In this document: piece by piece, positions 36,024 through 45,481 of the stretch | Numbering within the stretch: position 1 is the stretch's first letter | Layout of the letters: each line of letters starts with the position of its first letter | Source: Deltaproteobacteria bacterium | GTDB lineage: Bacteria > Desulfobacterota > Desulfobacteria > Desulfobacterales > GCA-2748835 | Direction: 5' to 3' | Assembly (NCBI GenBank): GCA_002748835.1 | Contig: PDTL01000019.1 | Coordinates: 52,700-116,699 of the forward strand | Length of the DNA: 64,000 nucleotides | The notes under the pieces: model-generated | What the model was told of the DNA's origin: nothing | Database searches by the model: none | Seen by the model: the letters and a program-made list of their open reading frames with translations, nothing else | Program-made: the position numbers and the translations under genes

Positions 36024-36413
36024 TCAATCCGCTTTTTTTTCAGTGTCGGACGCGGCACTACCTTCTTCCGGCTGGGGTTTTTTCACAAACCGGCTGGCCG
36101 GTGCCATGCATTGCCGGCACTGATGCGGTGTTTCATCACCATTTTCCACATATCCGCATACGATGCATTCATATTTGTTCATCAGTTGATCCTCTCTTTT
36201 TTTTAACGTTACAGATAACGTTGGTGTGCGTGATTCAATATGATTCAGGCGCTCAGTGGCCATCTGACGAATCCGGTCTGCTTCACTTCTCAGGACGCTG
36301 TAAAGCAACCCGCAGCTGGAATCGTTTCGTTGTTGATGACCGTTTTCAGCGATCTGCTGCATGCGACGGGTCATATCAAGTGTATCACGTAGATTCTCTA
36401 TCGTTGGGTTCAT
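36024..36413 (-). CDS. Rubredoxin-type domain protein with N-terminal helical extension
   Basis: 129 residues from the ATG at 36413 (GGGAG 6 nt upstream). The first ~75 residues are helical and unrecognised (MNPTIENLRDTLDMTRRMQQ...). The C-terminal part is a rubredoxin-like iron domain: YECIVCGYVENGDETPHQCRQCMAP, two CxxC knuckles 15 residues apart, shorter than classical rubredoxin and like the C-terminal domain of rubrerythrins. An internal ATG at MNKYECIV has its own SD (AGAGG), so a free rubredoxin may also be made. A role in electron transfer or oxidative-stress defence is likely. Confidence 0.75.
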   Translation of the reverse strand: MNPTIENLRDTLDMTRRMQQIAENGHQQRNDSSCGLLYSVLRSEADRIRQMATERLNHIESRTPTLSVTLKKREDQLMNKYECIVCGYVENGDETPHQCRQCMAPASRFVKKPQPEEGSAASDTEKKAD

Positions 36414-36678
36414 CCACATCTCCCTTGTCATTTCTAAGTACATTAGCAAAAGAGATGCCAATGTGATGCACATATATAGTATCCTATAAATACAAGAAAT
36501 TGAAAAAATGAAGCTAGGATTTTGTGTATCAATCCAAGACATCGGTCATCTCTGTTTTGAGACAATCTTATTTCACACGATTAGAGTATTCAAAAGGTGG
36601 ATTTTGCGCCTGTACAATGGTAAAATAAAAAAAATTAACGTGATCATTAACATTGATGAGAAAAAAAGGACATTACCT

Positions 36679-37818
36679 ATGGATGGGGTACGCCGGTGGG
36701 TTGGGTGCTTTTTCGTGTTGCTGGTTTTGATGACACTCCGGGCTGAGGCCTCGGACAACTGGGTTGAGGGTACCGGCATGGCCGAGGGCATCAGCCCGGA
36801 GGCGGTGCGGACCGCCCGCAACAGAGCCTTGCGAAATGCCGTTGAAAATGCCGTGGGTGTCATGGTCAGCTCCGTATCGGTTCTAAAAAACCGGCAGCTT
36901 CTCGAAGACCGGATCTACACCAATGTCTCCGGTTATATAAGGACATGGGAAGATGTGAATGTCGCTTCGGCTGACGGTCAGACTGAAGTGACGGTGAGAG
37001 CCCGTGTGGCAACAACGGCACTGGAAAAGGATCTGCGTGCCATCCGTGTGATCCTTGATGCCAAGGGAAATCCCAAAACCATGGTGGTGCTTTCAGAGCG
37101 CCAGGGGGGGCTGGGATCTGTAAGTGACGGATTCTGCGGAATCGTGGCGGATTTTTTTTTCAGCCGCGCATTCGAAATTGTGGATTCAGATCAGATAAAA
37201 GCCATTCGTGAGGCGGACAAACAGCGGTTTGCCGCCGACCCATCAAAAGCTGCGGTCATGGGCGCCCGGTACGGCGCCGAGCTGCTGATCACCGGAACCG
37301 TAACCTTTGATCCGGGTAAAGCAGCCGATGCCTACGGTGTGCCGGTTTATTCCACTCACACGCGTATTCACCTGAAAGCGATACAGACCGATACCGGTCT
37401 CGTGGTGGCCCGTTTGTCCGGTCAGGAGACCGGGTGGGGGCCCACACCGGGAAATGCCGGATCAGAGGCAGCGGAGACCATCTGGAATGCGAAAAAAGAG
37501 GCCTTTGTCAACGAGATTCTCGAACAATGGCGGTCCGAAGTACTGAACAATCTGGAACTGACTCTCATTATTTCCAACTGTACACCGCGTCTCCGGCGTG
37601 ATCTGCTCAAGCGGCTCCGGTCCGTACCGGGTGTGTTGTCGCTGGACGAGCGTACGTATATGAACGGCATCTCGGAATGTAATGCCACGGTGGAGGGCAC
37701 TGTTATTGATTCTCTGGAAGACCGGATCGCGGCAGTGGTTCCGGAGCTGGTTCTCATGGCCCGCTCCGGTTACCGGTTTGACTTTGAGGTGGATACACAG
37801 GCAGGGTCCCATGAATAA
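36679..37818 (+). CDS. Exported FlgT/LPP20-like protein
   Basis: 379 residues. Signal peptide MDGVRRWVGCFFVLLVLMTLRAEA (cleavage near 24). The first mature domain, GTGMAEGISPEAVRTARNRALRNAVENAVG...DVNV, has the pattern of the LPP20/FlgT N-terminal domain. A central domain (SDGFCGIVADFFFSRAFEIVDSDQIKAI, GARYGAELLITGTVTFD) resembles FlgT-M/CsgG-type periplasmic folds, and a C-terminal domain follows. SD AAAGGA lies 8 nt before the ATG at 36679. Its stop overlaps the next ATG by 8 nt. Function unknown; FlgT itself belongs to the flagellar H/T ring, but no flagellar genes are near. Confidence 0.75.
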   Translation: MDGVRRWVGCFFVLLVLMTLRAEASDNWVEGTGMAEGISPEAVRTARNRALRNAVENAVGVMVSSVSVLKNRQLLEDRIYTNVSGYIRTWEDVNVASADGQTEVTVRARVATTALEKDLRAIRVILDAKGNPKTMVVLSERQGGLGSVSDGFCGIVADFFFSRAFEIVDSDQIKAIREADKQRFAADPSKAAVMGARYGAELLITGTVTFDPGKAADAYGVPVYSTHTRIHLKAIQTDTGLVVARLSGQETGWGPTPGNAGSEAAETIWNAKKEAFVNEILEQWRSEVLNNLELTLIISNCTPRLRRDLLKRLRSVPGVLSLDERTYMNGISECNATVEGTVIDSLEDRIAAVVPELVLMARSGYRFDFEVDTQAGSHE

Positions 37819-38869
37819 GCGTAGCCTTTTTTTATGTATCCGGATGGGCCTGTGTCTTATGCCGATGATGCTGGCGGCGGACCTTTCTGCGCAATCTGCG
37901 CCTACGCAGAAAGATGCCTGGCAGCCGTACCTTGAACAGACCGACCTCGGCTATATTGACTGGGACAACGGTATGATTTATGGATACGGCGAAGGGCGGC
38001 CGGACCTTCAGGGCGGATCCAAAGCAGCCGCGTACCAGGCCGCCCGCATGGTCGCCTATCAGTCCGTGCTCAGGCTGGCATCCGGCCTGCGTCTGAACCA
38101 GGCATCCACCCTGGAAAGCCTGGGAAACGGTCGCTTGGTGGTGCATCTCGAAGGCATGGTCCGGGCGAGCGAAACTGAACGGGTCTGGGTCGGTTCCGAT
38201 GCGGGTCCGCCCCATTACCGGGTGGTCCTGAAAGCACCGATCAAAGGCGTGGACGGTCTCACCGCCCGGGTGCTTGGCCTGCTCAAAAAACTGCCGGCGT
38301 ACTGGACAGCGTTTCCGTCTGAAGGAATCGATCCGGATCCGGTGGATGACACCGGCCCCTGGTTGGTTCTGGATACCCGCGGACTTCCGGCAGGTCAGTC
38401 CGTTCAACCGGCACTCTTCCCCACAGTGACGTCCGCCTCAGGCGCAACGGTCTATGATGTGTCATCCACAGATGAAACCCATGTGAAAACACGGGGGATG
38501 GCGCGATATGTGGTTGCGGACACAGCTACTGATACAAATGTGTCTCATACACCCGGCCCCCTGGATTCGAAGTGGCAGGCAGCGCTTTTTGCCTGGTTGT
38601 CACCGGCAGATGCCCAGGCGCAGACGAAAAAGAAACGCAGAGGTCAGCTGATTGTCCGGCAGGTGCAGGGGGCCGAAGGACTGATGCGCACGAATCTGGT
38701 GGTCAGTGAGGCAGATGCCGTCATGCTGAAAGCCGAAGATCAGGCCAGCCAGATGCTCAAAAACTGCCGGGTGGTGATTGTCATGGATGCTCCCATCGGG
38801 GGAATCGAAGGTTTTCAGGTACCGGTTTACCGGCTGACCGCATCCGGCACGTGGGTGCCATGTCTGTAA
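37811..38869 (+). CDS. Exported LPP20-like protein
   Basis: 352 residues with a signal peptide (MNKRSLFLCIRMGLCLMPMM...LSA, cleavage near 27). The first mature domain GYGEGRPDLQGGSKAAAYQAARMVAYQSVLRLASGL...GMVR again follows the LPP20/FlgT-N pattern. The C-terminal half (RGQLIVRQVQGAEGLMRTNLVV...VIVMDAPIGG) is unrecognised. It overlaps both neighbours (8 nt upstream, 10 nt downstream), so three genes form one tight unit ending in a membrane cyclase. A periplasmic or outer-membrane accessory role to that cyclase is an inference from position. Confidence 0.7.
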   Translation: MNKRSLFLCIRMGLCLMPMMLAADLSAQSAPTQKDAWQPYLEQTDLGYIDWDNGMIYGYGEGRPDLQGGSKAAAYQAARMVAYQSVLRLASGLRLNQASTLESLGNGRLVVHLEGMVRASETERVWVGSDAGPPHYRVVLKAPIKGVDGLTARVLGLLKKLPAYWTAFPSEGIDPDPVDDTGPWLVLDTRGLPAGQSVQPALFPTVTSASGATVYDVSSTDETHVKTRGMARYVVADTATDTNVSHTPGPLDSKWQAALFAWLSPADAQAQTKKKRRGQLIVRQVQGAEGLMRTNLVVSEADAVMLKAEDQASQMLKNCRVVIVMDAPIGGIEGFQVPVYRLTASGTWVPCL

Positions 38870-40962
38870 AACGGCTGAATGTGATTCAGACCGGCATCAG
38901 TTTTATTCTCTGGCTCCTCGTGGTCCTTTGTACCTGGTATACGGCCAGACTGGGGGGATTTTCATTTCTCGAAAATCCCCTGTATGATCTGCACTTCACC
39001 TGGCGGGGCGAGCAGCCCACATCGGGCCGCATCCTCCTGGTCACCATGGACGAGGAAAGCGCGGTGGCCCTGGGCCGAAAAAAAGACAGTTGGGATCGGA
39101 TCAACCTCAGCCGCGCCATTTCTCACCTGTGCGCTGCCGGCGCAGATGTGATCGGCATTGATCTGGTGCTGTCTGCACCGGATACCCATCCTGAAAAAGA
39201 CAGGGCCCTGGCGGACACACTGGCGGCATGCGGAAATGTGGTGCTGGCGCGATCCGCTCAAAACCCGGCCATTCGGCCTTTACCGATTTTTGCCCAGCAC
39301 ATGCTGGGAGACGGATTCATTGATCTGCCGGTGGATAGAGCTGATCATGTACTCCGTTCCATCCGGTATCTGGATGCAAAACCGTTGAAAGACGGGGGAC
39401 TCCTGCTTCAACCCTCGTTTTCACTGGAGTTGGCGCGTGCCCATCTGAACCTGACCTACACGGTTGATTTTTCAGATCCGGACCAGATTTGGCTGGGCGG
39501 GGAGGACGCCCCTAAACTGCCGCTCCCGGTTCCGGATCTGCGGATTGACTATTGCGGCGATTACCGGGTGTTTGACGCTATTTCCTATGCTGATGTGGTG
39601 ATGAACCGGTTTTCGGAAGCAGACGTCAGCGGCAGAATTGTCATTATCGGCAGCACCCTTAAAACCGACAAGGATTTTTTCTATACCCCGTATACGCGGT
39701 TTTCAAATCCAAGCGCGGAACTGATCGGGAAATTTGGCGCAATTGAAGCGGGTATCGCTCGGCAGGATCCCGGCATATCCTGCCATGCCCATGCCCTGGA
39801 CACACTGCTCCGCCAATCGTATCTTCGCAGGCTGCCGGATGTGACAGCGACCCTGATATTTATCGTCCTGGCGCTGGTAGGTGCGTTGTTTTTTCTGCCG
39901 GTCATCGGCTGGATCGGCGAAGTGGTGATGGTCTGTCTCCTGGGCGTGAGCATCCTTTCATGTGCGCACGTCCTGTTCCGCAGCCATGGCATCTGGATGG
40001 CGGTGGTGCCGCTGTTTGCCCTGGTGTCCGGACATTTTACCCTGGGAATCCTGATTCAAAAAACGATAGAACGCCGCCGGAACCGTTTTGTTACCGGACT
40101 CTTTGGAAAATATGTTTCTGCCGGCGTGGTCACCGAGCTGATGAAAGGGGATATTGATGAGGCCCTGGTCGGTTCCCGAAAGGACGTTTCCATCCTGTTT
40201 TCAGATCTCAGGGGATTTACGTCCATTTCCGAGCAGATGGATGCCAAAACAACCGGCCGGCTGCTGAATCATTATTTTTCTGCGATGATTCCCACCGTGT
40301 TTCAAACCGGCGGCACCCTTGACAAGCTCATGGGGGATGCGGTCATGGCGTTCTGGGGCGCGCCGGTGCCTCAGGAAGATCATCCAAACCGGGCTGCGGA
40401 AAGCGCACTTGCCATGGTGGCGGCCCTCAGCGCGCTGCGAAAAGAAAAAGGGGTCGAGGGCGTGGACATGCTGGATCTGGGTATCGGGCTGAACTCCGGC
40501 GAGGTAACAGCCGGCAACCTGGGCAGTAGGGCGTTCATGGACTATACCATCATCGGCGATGCCGTGAATCTGGCATCCCGACTGGAAGGGCTGAACAAAG
40601 TGTACGGCACCCGCATTATCGCCAGTGAATCCACGGCGCATCAGCTGCCCCCCCGCATTGTCACCCGGGAGCTGGACATTGTTCGCGTCAAAGGGAAAGC
40701 AGATGCGGTGACCCTGTATGAAATCTGCGGGACAACAAGCGATGTACCGCCGGCTATCATAGACGGGTACCGGCAGTTTGAAAACGCACTGCACCTGTAC
40801 CGGAATCAGGAGTGGGATGCGGCGGAAACAGCGTTTCAGCAAGTCGAAACCCGATTAGGCGGTGACGGCCCCAGTGCCCTGTATATTCAGCGTATCCAAC
40901 GGTTTCGCGACCATCCCCCCCCGAAAGGCTGGCATGCCGTGACGACATTCTCGCAGAAGTAG
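38860..40962 (+). CDS. CHASE2-domain adenylate cyclase
   Basis: 700 residues: an N-terminal membrane helix, a large periplasmic CHASE2 sensor domain (about 45-300; YDLHFTWRGEQPTSGRILLVTMDE...GADVIGIDLVLS), three membrane helices (about 325-400), then a class III cyclase domain. Catalytic residues are present: metal-binding Asp in FSDLRGFTSISEQ, KLMGDAVMAFWG with the adenine-selecting Lys, and YTIIGDAVNLASRLEGL with Asp, Asn and Arg. cAMP synthesis in response to a periplasmic signal is expected. The ATG at 38860 lies inside the previous gene. A CRP-type regulator would be the natural effector; none is in the window. Confidence 0.92.
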   Translation: MSVKRLNVIQTGISFILWLLVVLCTWYTARLGGFSFLENPLYDLHFTWRGEQPTSGRILLVTMDEESAVALGRKKDSWDRINLSRAISHLCAAGADVIGIDLVLSAPDTHPEKDRALADTLAACGNVVLARSAQNPAIRPLPIFAQHMLGDGFIDLPVDRADHVLRSIRYLDAKPLKDGGLLLQPSFSLELARAHLNLTYTVDFSDPDQIWLGGEDAPKLPLPVPDLRIDYCGDYRVFDAISYADVVMNRFSEADVSGRIVIIGSTLKTDKDFFYTPYTRFSNPSAELIGKFGAIEAGIARQDPGISCHAHALDTLLRQSYLRRLPDVTATLIFIVLALVGALFFLPVIGWIGEVVMVCLLGVSILSCAHVLFRSHGIWMAVVPLFALVSGHFTLGILIQKTIERRRNRFVTGLFGKYVSAGVVTELMKGDIDEALVGSRKDVSILFSDLRGFTSISEQMDAKTTGRLLNHYFSAMIPTVFQTGGTLDKLMGDAVMAFWGAPVPQEDHPNRAAESALAMVAALSALRKEKGVEGVDMLDLGIGLNSGEVTAGNLGSRAFMDYTIIGDAVNLASRLEGLNKVYGTRIIASESTAHQLPPRIVTRELDIVRVKGKADAVTLYEICGTTSDVPPAIIDGYRQFENALHLYRNQEWDAAETAFQQVETRLGGDGPSALYIQRIQRFRDHPPPKGWHAVTTFSQK

Positions 40963-41017
40963 GAATTGAAACGAACCGTCGAAAACAAATCCATTTTCAA
41001 AGCAACTCATCTTTGGG

Positions 41018-42850
41018 TCAGAACAATCCTTCCAGAGGCCCGCCTTTTTTCGCAAGTGCATCCACCCGCCGGTCCACAGCCGGATCTGTGACAAGGGGCG
41101 GGGCGTGATGGGGTTTCTGACGGGCATCGATAATCAGCGGGCCTGTGCACCCCCAGTGTTTGAAGCGGGTGAAGGCACCGGCTCCGTGGATGTCATGGGA
41201 GGGGTTGGAACGGGTGAAGGTGACCCACAGAAAATTGTTCACCGTGCGCGCCGTAAAGGCGCTGTCATCACAGAGCAGCACCAGCGGGAGACCGGCCAGG
41301 GTATCTCCGGCATCCAGTGCGTCTGCCAGGGCCGCCAGATCCGCCTGGCCCGTTTCCGGATCTGAAACTGACGGGCCGGTGATCGCCAGTATGCCGGGAA
41401 GCACCAAGGCCGGATCCGTGAATCCGGCGGGCAGAAAAAGGGCCGGAGGTATCCGGGTGGACAGCTGGCGGATGGGGTCGCCGGCAGCTGCAATCACCAC
41501 TTTGGACCCCTGGTTCAGTCCTTCGCCGGTATAGTCGAGGGTGTCGATGGTGGTCCGGGTCTGAAAGTGAAGATCCCGGCGCCAGTCCACCCGTTCCAGC
41601 ACATGCCGGAAAAAGGCGGGGATATCGTGGATGTCCAGATCCGGCGCATCTTCATCTGCGCAGATGAAAAGATACTTGGCAAGGGAACAATGGCCAAACC
41701 CGAGGATGCTGTTTGCGAGGGTCAGAATCTCCCTCGGCGCTCTCGGCTGATAGGGGATGTAACTTTCCCGGCCTTTGGCAAGGAGCAGGGGATGCACACC
41801 CGCAGCATCCACGGCATGGACCGCCGTGACCCCGGGAAGGGAGACCGGCACCATGGGACCGGTGATCTCGTGAATCATTTTTCCGAATAGGGTGTCTTCC
41901 TGGGGCGGCCGGCCGACCACGGTAAACGGCCAGATGGCGTCTGGCCTGTGATAGACGGCTTCCACGCGGATGAAGGGAAACGGGTGGGTCAGGCTGTAGT
42001 AGCCGACGTGATCGCCGAACGGGCCTTCCGGTTTGGTGGCATCCGGGTCGATCCAGCCGGTGATGACAAAATCAGCGTCAGTGGAAATCACATGGCCGTT
42101 TTTCCGGGCAAACCGGAACCGGCGGCCGGCAAGGGCACCGGCAAAGGCAACCTCCGGCAGCCCTTCGGGCAGGGGCATGACAGCGGCAAACGCATGGGCG
42201 GGCGGGCCGCCCACAAAGACACTCACCCGCAGGGGGGCTCGGGATTTCCCCGCCTGACCGTGGTGGATGCCGATATCCCTGCGGATCTGATAATGGAGGC
42301 CGATCTCCTGGTCCTGAACATAATCGTTTCCGGATAGCTGGACCCGGTACATGCCCATGTTCGAGCGCAGAATTCCGGGGCGGTCCGGATTTTCCGAATA
42401 GACCTGGGGCAGCAGGATGAACGGTCCGCCGTCATCGGGCCAGCACTGAATCCGGGGAAGGGCGCTGATACGGGTGGTGCAGGTCATGGCCGGGCCGGTC
42501 GTGACCTGTTTTGGCAGGGCACAGAGCGCAGACCGCATCATTCCGGGTAGGGCCAGGGGTGTTTTGATGAGGCTAACAGGATCGGCCTTGGCCTGGATCA
42601 GGGCCTGGACGTCTGCAAGGGTGGAGCGGAAGATGAACCGGCATCGGTCCAGGGTACCGTACAGGTTGGAAACAGCGGGAAACAAACTGCCCTTGACCTG
42701 ATCAAACAGCAGCGCCGGTCCGTTGTTTTCAAAGACCCGGCGATGGATTTCCGGAATTTCAAGCACCGGATCCAGCGGCTCGCGGATCCGTCGAAGGTGC
42801 CCGTTTTTTTCAAGGTCACGCACACAGGCGTTCAGGCTGGCATACGGCAT
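41018..42850 (-). CDS. UbiD family decarboxylase
   Basis: 610 residues, longer than E. coli UbiD (497). MPYASLNACVRDLEKNGHLRRIREPLDP is the usual N-terminus; the prenylated-FMN and metal site region includes TKPEGPFGDHVGYYS with the catalytic Glu, and DGGPFILLPQVYS. UbiD enzymes reversibly decarboxylate aromatic or unsaturated acids using prenyl-FMN made by UbiX. In deltaproteobacteria members act in menaquinone synthesis or aromatic metabolism. The ATG at 42850 has GGAAAGGAA upstream. It is the last of three minus-strand genes (hyuA-like, FMN-binding, UbiD), 24 nt after the previous one. No ubiX is seen. Confidence 0.9.
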   Translation of the reverse strand: MPYASLNACVRDLEKNGHLRRIREPLDPVLEIPEIHRRVFENNGPALLFDQVKGSLFPAVSNLYGTLDRCRFIFRSTLADVQALIQAKADPVSLIKTPLALPGMMRSALCALPKQVTTGPAMTCTTRISALPRIQCWPDDGGPFILLPQVYSENPDRPGILRSNMGMYRVQLSGNDYVQDQEIGLHYQIRRDIGIHHGQAGKSRAPLRVSVFVGGPPAHAFAAVMPLPEGLPEVAFAGALAGRRFRFARKNGHVISTDADFVITGWIDPDATKPEGPFGDHVGYYSLTHPFPFIRVEAVYHRPDAIWPFTVVGRPPQEDTLFGKMIHEITGPMVPVSLPGVTAVHAVDAAGVHPLLLAKGRESYIPYQPRAPREILTLANSILGFGHCSLAKYLFICADEDAPDLDIHDIPAFFRHVLERVDWRRDLHFQTRTTIDTLDYTGEGLNQGSKVVIAAAGDPIRQLSTRIPPALFLPAGFTDPALVLPGILAITGPSVSDPETGQADLAALADALDAGDTLAGLPLVLLCDDSAFTARTVNNFLWVTFTRSNPSHDIHGAGAFTRFKHWGCTGPLIIDARQKPHHAPPLVTDPAVDRRVDALAKKGGPLEGLF

Positions 42851-42874
42851 AGGGTTCCTTTCCATATCCGCTGA

Positions 42875-43336
42875 TTACGGCAGCTTTACCCAGGTTTTGT
42901 AACCGAATCGGATTCCGTTGTCCAGATACCGGGCCGATTCGGGAATAAAGGCGTAGAGCCTGATGGACCCCATGTCACCCGGTGCAGAGGGAATCCGGGT
43001 TTTGGACAGGGAAAACTTTTTGATATATCCCTGGCCGGCGGTCAGCCAGATCCGGGGAGCGGTGACGGCCAAGATGCGGCCGTTCATCTGCAGACCGCAG
43101 ATCGTTTTGATCGTTGTGCTGTCTGCGTGAACAGATGCCGCCGCTGGGATATTACGGGTACTGCGGATGTGACGGCTGTCCGGTGCGGAGTAAAAGAAAA
43201 ACTGCCGGGCGTCGTACAGAAAATAGACCGGCGATGCCCATGGACCCGCTGAATCAACTGAGGCAAGGGTCATCACCGATGCGGTGTGCACAAGTGCCCG
43301 CAGACGCCTGTCCAGATCCTGCTTGTTTGGGGGCAT
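42875..43336 (-). CDS. Pyridoxamine 5'-phosphate oxidase-like FMN-binding protein
   Basis: 153 residues with the split-barrel fold of the PNPOx-like family: ASVMTLASVDSAGPWASPVYFLYDARQFFFYSAPDSRHIRSTRNIP is the typical dimeric barrel start, followed by QMNGRILAV. Members bind FMN, F420 or heme, and the substrate cannot be told here. AGGAGG lies just upstream of the ATG at 43336. It sits between a hydantoinase-like gene and a UbiD decarboxylase, the latter an enzyme that uses a modified FMN. Confidence 0.75.
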   Translation of the reverse strand: MPPNKQDLDRRLRALVHTASVMTLASVDSAGPWASPVYFLYDARQFFFYSAPDSRHIRSTRNIPAAASVHADSTTIKTICGLQMNGRILAVTAPRIWLTAGQGYIKKFSLSKTRIPSAPGDMGSIRLYAFIPESARYLDNGIRFGYKTWVKLP

Positions 43337-43373
43337 GATCCTCCTGAAAAACGGTTTGCGCTGGCCGGCCGGG

Positions 43374-45002
43374 TTATTTGGCCCGGATGGCACCTAACGC
43401 ATTGCCCACCGCATAGTGATCGGGCAGCCGCAGCTCGGTGCCGAGTCGTTCTGCCACTGCCGGCAGAAAATGGGCAGATGCGGCGCCTATGCCGATCAGG
43501 GGAATTTTTACATCAAACTGGACCCCGAGCAGCGGGTGGTTCCGGTATCCGGGAAACGAACGGTTCAGCGACGCGTTGAATCCATACCGCATGAGATGAT
43601 CAATGATCGCATCTTCGATCATCACTTCAATGGTGTAAATGATCTGTTCGGATAAGCCTTCAGGCGTTGTATGGCTATAGGCGGCAATACTGGCGGCTCC
43701 GTTTGCGGCACGGTCGGTATTCCCCATGTCCAGCCGACCCAGTACATGCAGTGCGTCCGTTGGGGTGAATCCGGTTTCAACCACCGCCTGGCGGTGGCGC
43801 AGCGTATCCAGCCGGGAAGAAAGGGGTATCTCGCCTAGACCCGTACCGCAGATCAGCGCTTCAAGGGTGGCCGGTCCATAGGCATTCAGCCAGCTGAGGA
43901 TGGGATCGCCCGCGTCTGTTTTAATGGCCCGGATGCAGACGGCGCGGGTTCCGGGACCGATCCAGGTGTCTGGTGCCGGAAATCCTTCGGCCAGTGAAAG
44001 AGGGACCACCCGTTCAGGACCCAGCGAGATATCCTTGTCCGGCGTGATCCGGACCCGGCTGTCTCCGCCGGCGCCAATGGTTGACATGTCCACAGACTGC
44101 ACATGGGTGTGCCAGCCGCCAATCAGGCTGCCGTCTTTCTGGAGAATGGGGGAACCGTCGCGGATCAGGGTGATGTCGGTGGTGGTACCGCCCACATCCA
44201 CGATGGCGGCCATGCCCGTTGGACAGGCGCTCGCACCAAAACAGGCCGTGGCAGCGGGGCCGCTGGAAACGGTGTCTGCGGCATGCTGCTCTGCATCGTG
44301 GAGGCTCATAAACCCACCATCTCCCCTTAGCACCCGCATGTCTGCCTCTGGTGCCAGCGCCTTCAGGGGGGGCTGTACTCCGGCCAGGAAGGTTTTCATG
44401 AGAGGCAGCAGGCGGGCGTTGATGACGGCAGTCTGAGCCCGTTCTTCCATGCCGGCCCGGGTACTGATCTCATGGGAGCAGAAAACAGGCCGGGGATCGT
44501 ACAGGGAAATCGCTTTGCGAACCACTTCCTCATGCGCCGGATTGACAAAACTCATGGCCGCACAGACCGCATATGCCTGAACATGGCCGCGAAAGTCTTC
44601 GATGGTTTCCACCACCGTTTCGAGATCAATGGGTTCGGCTTCCTCGCCGGTGATGGTATGGCCGCCCTTGATGAAACGGATCCCTAAGACCGGGGATGAA
44701 AAATGCTTGACCCTGCCGATGACCAGCAGACCGACATCCGCCCCCTGGCCTTCGACAATGGCATTGGTCGCAAGGGTGGTCGAAAGCGCGATCCGCTTGA
44801 TGGCGTTGCCGGTCAAGGGAACATGCCGGGCAGCGTGGTCAAGTGCCTGTGTGATGCCGATACTCAGGTCATGATGGGTGGTCGGGCGTTTGGCGGTAGA
44901 AAGGACCGTATCGGTTGACAGGTCCACAATGGCGACATCCGTATAGGTGCCGCCGGTATCGATACCAATGCCGAGGGAAGTCGGCTCTAGTGCTGTGTGC
45001 AT
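43374..45002 (-). CDS. Hydantoinase/oxoprolinase family protein (HyuA-like)
   Basis: 542 residues of the ASKHA-like HyuA family. The N-terminal phosphate loop is GIGIDTGGTYTDVAIVD, the second ATP-binding loop AIVDVGGTTTDITLIRDG, and SSGPAATACFGA lies in between. Members are ATP-dependent hydantoinases, oxoprolinases or acetone/acetophenone carboxylase subunits. The HyuB-type partner subunit is missing, so hydantoin or acetone activity is not assured. First gene of the three-gene minus-strand cluster ending in UbiD. Confidence 0.82.
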   Translation of the reverse strand: MHTALEPTSLGIGIDTGGTYTDVAIVDLSTDTVLSTAKRPTTHHDLSIGITQALDHAARHVPLTGNAIKRIALSTTLATNAIVEGQGADVGLLVIGRVKHFSSPVLGIRFIKGGHTITGEEAEPIDLETVVETIEDFRGHVQAYAVCAAMSFVNPAHEEVVRKAISLYDPRPVFCSHEISTRAGMEERAQTAVINARLLPLMKTFLAGVQPPLKALAPEADMRVLRGDGGFMSLHDAEQHAADTVSSGPAATACFGASACPTGMAAIVDVGGTTTDITLIRDGSPILQKDGSLIGGWHTHVQSVDMSTIGAGGDSRVRITPDKDISLGPERVVPLSLAEGFPAPDTWIGPGTRAVCIRAIKTDAGDPILSWLNAYGPATLEALICGTGLGEIPLSSRLDTLRHRQAVVETGFTPTDALHVLGRLDMGNTDRAANGAASIAAYSHTTPEGLSEQIIYTIEVMIEDAIIDHLMRYGFNASLNRSFPGYRNHPLLGVQFDVKIPLIGIGAASAHFLPAVAERLGTELRLPDHYAVGNALGAIRAK

Positions 45003-45199
45003 GGTAGTGTTACACCCTTTGCGTTGAATGAAAGACAGACTGCAAATGGGGTATGTTAACCGTTTTGACAGCCGGAGACAACGGGTTTGATGGGATCGGC
45101 TGTTTCTCAGGTCACCGGCCTGTGCTGAAGATAGAGCGGGTAGCGGCCAGGCTCAAAAAAGAAAAGTGTCTGGGAAGGCTCGGAGTGACTGCCCTCCAT

Positions 45200-45481
45200 T
45201 CAGCGTTCAGGGGGCACCATCTGTTCGAGCAGTGACCGGGTGGTGGAACCTTTTTTTTTCAAAATTTTGGATCCCCGGGTAATTTTACAGAGGCTGATCC
45301 CATGTCGCTCGGCAATCTTTCGCTGGGTTTCGCCCGCATACAGCTCTTTTAACAGTTGCCAACGGAGGGAGAGGACCGAAATCTCCCGGGTCGTGAGAAT
45401 CTCTTCGAGAAACGCCTGAAGTGTTTCAGGGGTCTCAACGTTGGACAGGACGGTAATCAGTTCTTCCCAGGCGGATGACAT
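45200..45481 (-). CDS. Trp repressor (TrpR)-family DNA-binding protein
   Basis: 93 residues. The helix-turn-helix region EISVLSLRWQLLKELYAGETQRKIAERHGISLCKITRGSKILKK aligns with E. coli TrpR (ITRGSN... recognition helix). The ATG at 45481 has GGAG 9 nt upstream. In the family, the repressor binds tryptophan as co-repressor; in TrpR-like relatives (YerC/TrpR) it may not. No trp genes are in the window, and the neighbouring acyl-CoA dehydrogenase gene is divergent, which makes it a conceivable target. Confidence 0.8.
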   Translation of the reverse strand: MSSAWEELITVLSNVETPETLQAFLEEILTTREISVLSLRWQLLKELYAGETQRKIAERHGISLCKITRGSKILKKKGSTTRSLLEQMVPPER

